Assembly (NCBI GenBank): GCA_004558205.1
Contig: SFDM01000050.1
Coordinates: 1-17,661, forward strand
Reading direction: 5' to 3'
DNA: 17,661 bases
DNA from: Pyramidobacter piscolens
GTDB taxonomy: Bacteria; Synergistota; Synergistia; Synergistales; Dethiosulfovibrionaceae
This document shows, piece by piece, positions 14,737-17,661 of this stretch. Position numbers and translations under genes: made by a program. A model generated the notes under the pieces. It saw only the letters and a list, made by a program, of their open reading frames with translations. It had not been told where the DNA came from and searched no databases. Positions within the stretch are counted from its first letter, which is position 1. Every line of letters starts with the position of its first letter.

Positions 14737-15174
14737 ATGAAAAAGTGTATGATCGCAGTCACGCTCGTTGCAGTGCTGGCAGGAACGGCCTTTGCCGGCA
14801 GCGCCCCCAAAGCGGAGGTCACCCAGTACGATTATGTGTACGCCAACCGCCAGACCGACCTCCGCCGCGCCAAGCTGAAGGAGGCCGCTCCCGAAGTGAT
14901 GAACGCTTTCGGCGCCCTCGGCAAGGCTGCGTTGAAAGACGGCGCCCTCAGCAACAAGACCAAGGAGCTCATCGCCGTAGCGCTCAGCCTTTCAGCCCAC
15001 TGCGAAGGCTGCATCAACTCCCACGTCAAAAACGCCATCCGCGCCCAGGTCACCCGTGAAGAGCTTGTGGAAGTTCTTGGCGTCTGCATCCTCATGGGCG
15101 GCGGCCCCAGCTCGGTCTACGCCAACATGGTGCTTGAAGTCTACGACCAGTACATGGCGCAGCAGGCCAAATAA
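14737..15174 (+). CDS. Exported AhpD-like (carboxymuconolactone decarboxylase family) protein
   Basis: 145 residues from the ATG at 14737, which has AAGGAG 9 bases upstream; a longer frame from 14692 starts inside the repeat. A clear signal peptide (MKKCMIAVTLVAVLAGTAFA-G) precedes a CMD/AhpD domain (about 45-135). The AhpD catalytic pattern is complete: E77, C89 and C92 (HCEGC), H96. Spacings E-12-C and C-4-H equal those of mycobacterial AhpD (E118, C130, C133, H137). Such proteins are thiol-disulfide peroxidase partners or decarboxylases, usually cytoplasmic, so export is the striking feature. In the periplasm it might act as a thiol oxidoreductase or peroxidase; that is inference. It follows the ABC operon and could be read through the repeat from it. 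Confidence 0.92.
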   Translation: MKKCMIAVTLVAVLAGTAFAGSAPKAEVTQYDYVYANRQTDLRRAKLKEAAPEVMNAFGALGKAALKDGALSNKTKELIAVALSLSAHCEGCINSHVKNAIRAQVTREELVEVLGVCILMGGGPSSVYANMVLEVYDQYMAQQAK

Positions 15175-15215
15175 CCAGTACGACAATCCCCGCGCGGCAT
15201 CTTTACTGGCTATAA

Positions 15216-15266
15216 GATAATACGAGGCGGCAGACAATTTGTTATTGTCTGCCGCCTCGTATTATC
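15216..15266. terminator. Bidirectional terminator, 23-bp perfect stem
   Basis: The arms 15216-15238 and 15244-15266 are exact complements around the loop TTGTT, with core GAGGCGGCAGACAAT. The stem base GATAATA/TATTATC is A/T-rich on both strands. It lies between the convergent AhpD-like and J-protein genes. Confidence 0.85.
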
Positions 15267-15282
15267 CAGTCCAAATTCAAAT

Positions 15283-16224
15283 TTATTGAGCTAAATCTTT
15301 CAGCTGCTCCCACAGGGCCTTTTCCTTTTCCGACACGGAGCGGGGCATGGCGATGCCGATGGTGGCGTAGAGGTCGCCGCGGGCGTCGGGGTCGCGCATA
15401 GGCAGGCCCTTGCCGTGAAGGCGGAGCCGCGTGCCGGGCTGTGTACCGGCGGGGACTTTCACTTTCAGGCTGCCGTCGGGCGACGGGACGGACACGCTGC
15501 CGCCGAGCACCGCGTCCCACGGCGCGACGGACACATGGGCCGTCAGGTCGTAACCGCTGATCTCGAAGCGATTGTCGGGCGCGAGGCGCACGATCACATA
15601 GAGGTCGCCGTTCTCGCCGCCGTTGCGCCCCGGATTGCCCATGCCGCGCAGTTTCAGCTTTGAGCCTTCGCGAATGCCCCGGGGCAGGTTCACTTCAATG
15701 GTATGCTCGCCCGAAGCGCCGCGCAGCGTCATGCTGCGCTTGGTGGGGGCGCTCATCGCGTCGGCCAGCGTCAGGGTCATTTCCACCTCGGCGTCCTGCC
15801 CGCGGGCCGTGCGGTTCCGCGCTCCGCCGAAGAAATCGCCGCCGCTGAAGCGGCTCCCGCCGCCGGCCATGTTGCCGAAAATCGTGCGGAAAAAGTCGCT
15901 GAAATCGCCGCCGCCCTCGCCGCCGAAGTCCATATGGACGCCGCCGCCGGGGAACCCGCCGAAACCGCCCTGAGGGCCTCCGGCGTACTGCTGCCCCGCC
16001 TGCCAGTTCGGGCCCAGGTCGTCGTAGAGCTTGCGCTTCTCGGGGTCGTTCAGCACCTCGTAAGCCTCGTTCACGTCCTTGTACTTCTGCTCGGCGTCAG
16101 GCGCTTTGTTGATATCGGGATGGTATTTCTTGGCCAGCTTCCGATAGGCCGTTTTAATTTCCTTTTCATCGGCGCTTTTCGAGACGCCGAGAATTTTGTA
16201 ATAATCTTTGTAGGCTACGCTCAT
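15283..16224 (-). CDS. J-domain co-chaperone, CbpA/DnaJ type without zinc finger
   Basis: 313 residues. The J domain spans about 6-68 (DYYKILGV, HPD at 35-37, EAYEVLNDPEKRKLYDDLG). A Gly/Phe-rich linker follows (about 78-140, with FPGGG, FSDFFRTIFGN and FSGGDFFGG). Two C-terminal substrate-binding domains then run about 143-300 (RGQDAEVEMTLTLADA, LPRGIREGSKLKLRGMGNPG, and PWDAVLGGSVSVPSPDGSLKVKVPAGTQPGTRLRLHGKGLP). The CxxCxGxG zinc-finger repeats of DnaJ proper are absent, so it is a class B J-protein. It stimulates DnaK ATPase and delivers clients in the cytoplasm. The ATG at 16224 has GGAGG 8 bases upstream. No dnaK or grpE adjoins and I saw no CIRCE element; a sigma-70-type promoter can be read upstream. 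Confidence 0.94.
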   Translation of the reverse strand: MSVAYKDYYKILGVSKSADEKEIKTAYRKLAKKYHPDINKAPDAEQKYKDVNEAYEVLNDPEKRKLYDDLGPNWQAGQQYAGGPQGGFGGFPGGGVHMDFGGEGGGDFSDFFRTIFGNMAGGGSRFSGGDFFGGARNRTARGQDAEVEMTLTLADAMSAPTKRSMTLRGASGEHTIEVNLPRGIREGSKLKLRGMGNPGRNGGENGDLYVIVRLAPDNRFEISGYDLTAHVSVAPWDAVLGGSVSVPSPDGSLKVKVPAGTQPGTRLRLHGKGLPMRDPDARGDLYATIGIAMPRSVSEKEKALWEQLKDLAQ

Positions 16225-16283
16225 AGCCAACACCTCCAACGGGTCAGGACAGGATTCACTTCCGTCTAACCAAAGCTGACCAT

Positions 16284-16312
16284 ATTATACGTTACTGGAT
16301 TTCCTTTGTCCA
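16284..16312 (-). promoter_or_regulatory. Sigma-70-type promoter of the J-protein gene
   Basis: On the minus strand TGGACA (16312-16307), a 17-base spacer and a perfect TATAAT (16289-16284). The start codon is 60 bases further. No heat-shock (CIRCE-like) inverted repeat overlaps it. Confidence 0.65.
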
Positions 16313-16353
16313 GAGGGGCAAAAAAATTTTTCCGTCTTTCCTGCAAAGGACTT

Positions 16354-16382
16354 TGGACAGGCAGTGCGGCTTGCGGTAGAAT
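16354..16382 (+). promoter_or_regulatory. Sigma-70-type promoter of dapF
   Basis: TGGACA (16354-16359), a 17-base spacer and TAGAAT (16377-16382), 31 bases before the dapF start. It uses the same -35 hexamer and spacing as the divergent J-protein promoter. Confidence 0.6.
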
Positions 16383-16413
16383 AGGCTCAAGAAACTTTCA
16401 CGGAGGAATGATT

Positions 16414-17229
16414 ATGGATTTTTGGAAGATAAACGGCAATGGGAACGACTTCATCACCTTCGACCTGCTGAGCGCGCCCATGAGCGATTCCGACCTGGCG
16501 TCACTGGCCCGCCGGCTTTGCCGCCGCCGGGCATCCATCGGCGCCGACGGGCTTCTGATCGTGGAGCCCTCGAAAAACGCCCATTTCAGGATGCGCCTTT
16601 TCAACGCCGACGGCTCGGAGGGCGAAATGTGCGGCAACGGCGCCCGCTGTATCGCCCGCTACGCTTACGAGCGCGGGATCGCGCCAGCGGACATGAAGTT
16701 TGAGACCCTGGCGGGGCCCATCGGGGCGCGGGTCGATAAAAAGTTCGTGGAGATCGACCTGGGAGTTCAATCTTTCGAGTCGGGCTGGATCGACAGGCCT
16801 CTGTCCATGGAAGGAATCGCCTTCCGTTCCTGTTTTTTATGGGTGGGCGTGCCTCACCTGGTGCTTTTTTCGGAGGAAGAACTGAGCCACGGCGACATGA
16901 CGCGCATCGGCCGGGCTTTCAGGAATGACAGGGCCCTTTTTCCTAAGGGGGCCAACGTCAATTTCGCGCGCCCGCTGAACCGCGGGGAAATGACCGCCGT
17001 CACCTACGAGCGCGGCGTGGAGGACCTGACGGACTCCTGCGGCACCGGCTGCACCGCCAGCGCGCTTGGCGCGCACCTGCTCTACCACATGAACAGCCCC
17101 ATCGAGGTTCACAACCCCGGCGGCACGAACCGCGTCGCCTTCGAGCGCCTGGACGAGGCTCGCTTTACGGCCCGCCTCGGCGGGACGACGGCGGTGGTGG
17201 CCAAGGGCGAAACATGCGAAGACGCTTAG
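16414..17229 (+). CDS. dapF: Diaminopimelate epimerase
   Basis: 271 residues, cytoplasmic. It converts LL- to meso-diaminopimelate for lysine and peptidoglycan synthesis. The N-terminal motif INGNGNDF (6-13), the first catalytic cysteine in EMCGNGARC (C73) and the second in DSCGTGCTAS (C209) are all visible; E. coli DapF uses C73 and C217. TYERGVEDLTDSCGTG (197-212) matches the family's second active-site block, and the two-lobed pseudo-symmetric layout is complete. The ATG at 16414 has GGAGG 7 bases upstream; an ATG two codons earlier is too close to it, and a longer frame from 16306 begins before the promoter. The residues around the second cysteine (SCGTGC rather than ACGTGA) differ slightly from the commonest form. 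Other lysine-pathway genes are not in the window. Confidence 0.93.
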   Translation: MDFWKINGNGNDFITFDLLSAPMSDSDLASLARRLCRRRASIGADGLLIVEPSKNAHFRMRLFNADGSEGEMCGNGARCIARYAYERGIAPADMKFETLAGPIGARVDKKFVEIDLGVQSFESGWIDRPLSMEGIAFRSCFLWVGVPHLVLFSEEELSHGDMTRIGRAFRNDRALFPKGANVNFARPLNRGEMTAVTYERGVEDLTDSCGTGCTASALGAHLLYHMNSPIEVHNPGGTNRVAFERLDEARFTARLGGTTAVVAKGETCEDA

Positions 17230-17351
17230 AGAACGCAGGACTCTGGGTGCCCTCTGTCCGCAGGCACCACGGACAGATATCCCGCAGGGATCCGGCGATT
17301 CCACTTTTTTGACGTGACTTTTATGGAATATGGAGAGGAGGAGTGAACATC

Positions 17352-17558
17352 ATGCACAACAGACGGGAACTTTCCAACGACGAAGCCGACCTTCTGCGCG
17401 ACGAATCGCTGCCGCCCGCGGAAAACGAAGAGATCATCGAGGACGACGAATGGGCGGAGTTCCGGGGCCTCAGCGAGACCGAAAAGAAATGGGCGCTGCT
17501 GCAGCTCCAGCTGGACCGCGAAAAAAAATACTTCGACAGCATGGGGATGACGGACTAA
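17352..17558 (+). CDS. Small acidic hypothetical protein (68 aa)
   Basis: 68 residues, not recognised. It is strongly acidic in the first two thirds (NDEADLLRDESLPPAENEEI, then EDDEWAEF). A probable helix follows (ETEKKWALLQLQLDREKKYFDSM), with no cysteine, signal peptide or membrane segment. The ATG at 17352 is preferred, with AGGAGG 10 bases upstream; a GTG at 17343 lies within that purine run. It follows dapF by 122 bases and might be co-transcribed, since no clear terminator separates them. The very good ribosome site and its placement before a palindromic repeat support a real gene. Function unknown. Confidence 0.7.
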   Translation: MHNRRELSNDEADLLRDESLPPAENEEIIEDDEWAEFRGLSETEKKWALLQLQLDREKKYFDSMGMTD

Positions 17559-17570
17559 ATCGCCGTTTAC

Positions 17571-17661
17571 CGGCGTGACGGCGTCACTCGCTAAACGTCC
17601 CAGCTGCTCGGAACTCTCCCCGAGGCAATCCTCGGAGTACGTCAAGTACGCCTCCGGTTGC
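17571..17661. repeat. Palindromic intergenic repeat, copy B (cut by window end)
   Basis: 17571-17630 is the reverse complement of 121-180 with 58 of 60 bases matching. After it, GGAGTACGTCAAGTACGCC forms the centre of the palindrome, and the second arm begins with CTCCGGTTGC at the window edge. Like copy A, it starts about a dozen bases past a stop codon (17558). Confidence 0.7.

Noticed and set aside
16240..16330. CIRCE heat-shock operator before the J-protein gene
   Set aside because: No TTAGCACTC-type inverted repeat is present; the promoter looks like ordinary sigma-70.

Overview
The window is about 17.7 kb of a high-GC bacterial chromosome, densely coded and mostly ordinary. Superoxide reductase suggests an anaerobe. 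Diaminopimelate epimerase, many signal peptides and periplasmic-type proteins (SurA/PpiC isomerase, several solute-binding proteins) suggest a diderm. The mix resembles gut or oral Synergistota, but that placement is an inference and no marker gene here proves it.

Layout from left to right: a palindromic intergenic repeat; a secreted protein with about 21 Sel1 repeats (-); an 850-bp non-coding stretch holding a 283-bp MITE-like inverted-repeat element, a long hairpin and a parS-like 16-mer; a PpiC/SurA-type isomerase (-), divergent from an 84-aa unknown gene (+); a family 3 solute-binding protein whose two half-domains are in swapped order (-), divergent from a metal-dependent amidohydrolase (+); an EamA transporter (-), divergent from a LysR regulator (+); and a class II superoxide reductase (-), divergent from a NitT/TauT-type ABC operon (+). 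That operon runs permease, ATPase, then two paralogous binding proteins. A second copy of the MITE-like element follows, then an exported AhpD-like protein (+). The right part holds a CbpA-type J-protein (-), divergent from dapF (+), a 68-aa acidic unknown protein, and a truncated second copy of the palindromic repeat.

The permease and ATPase overlap by 4 bp and form one transporter with either of the two binding proteins, which probably differ in ligand. The exported AhpD-like protein and the cytoplasmic superoxide reductase on either side hint at a peroxide/superoxide theme, though no sequence feature links them to the transporter.

Three convergent gene pairs are separated by very long perfect hairpins (21, 35 and 23 bp stems), which look like the bidirectional terminators of this genome. 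Sigma-70-type promoters can be read in front of several divergent pairs. The most unusual items are the permuted binding protein, the cysteine-rich paired binding proteins, the exported AhpD-like protein, the two repeat families and the parS-like site. I see no CRISPR array, prophage, transposase, rRNA or tRNA.
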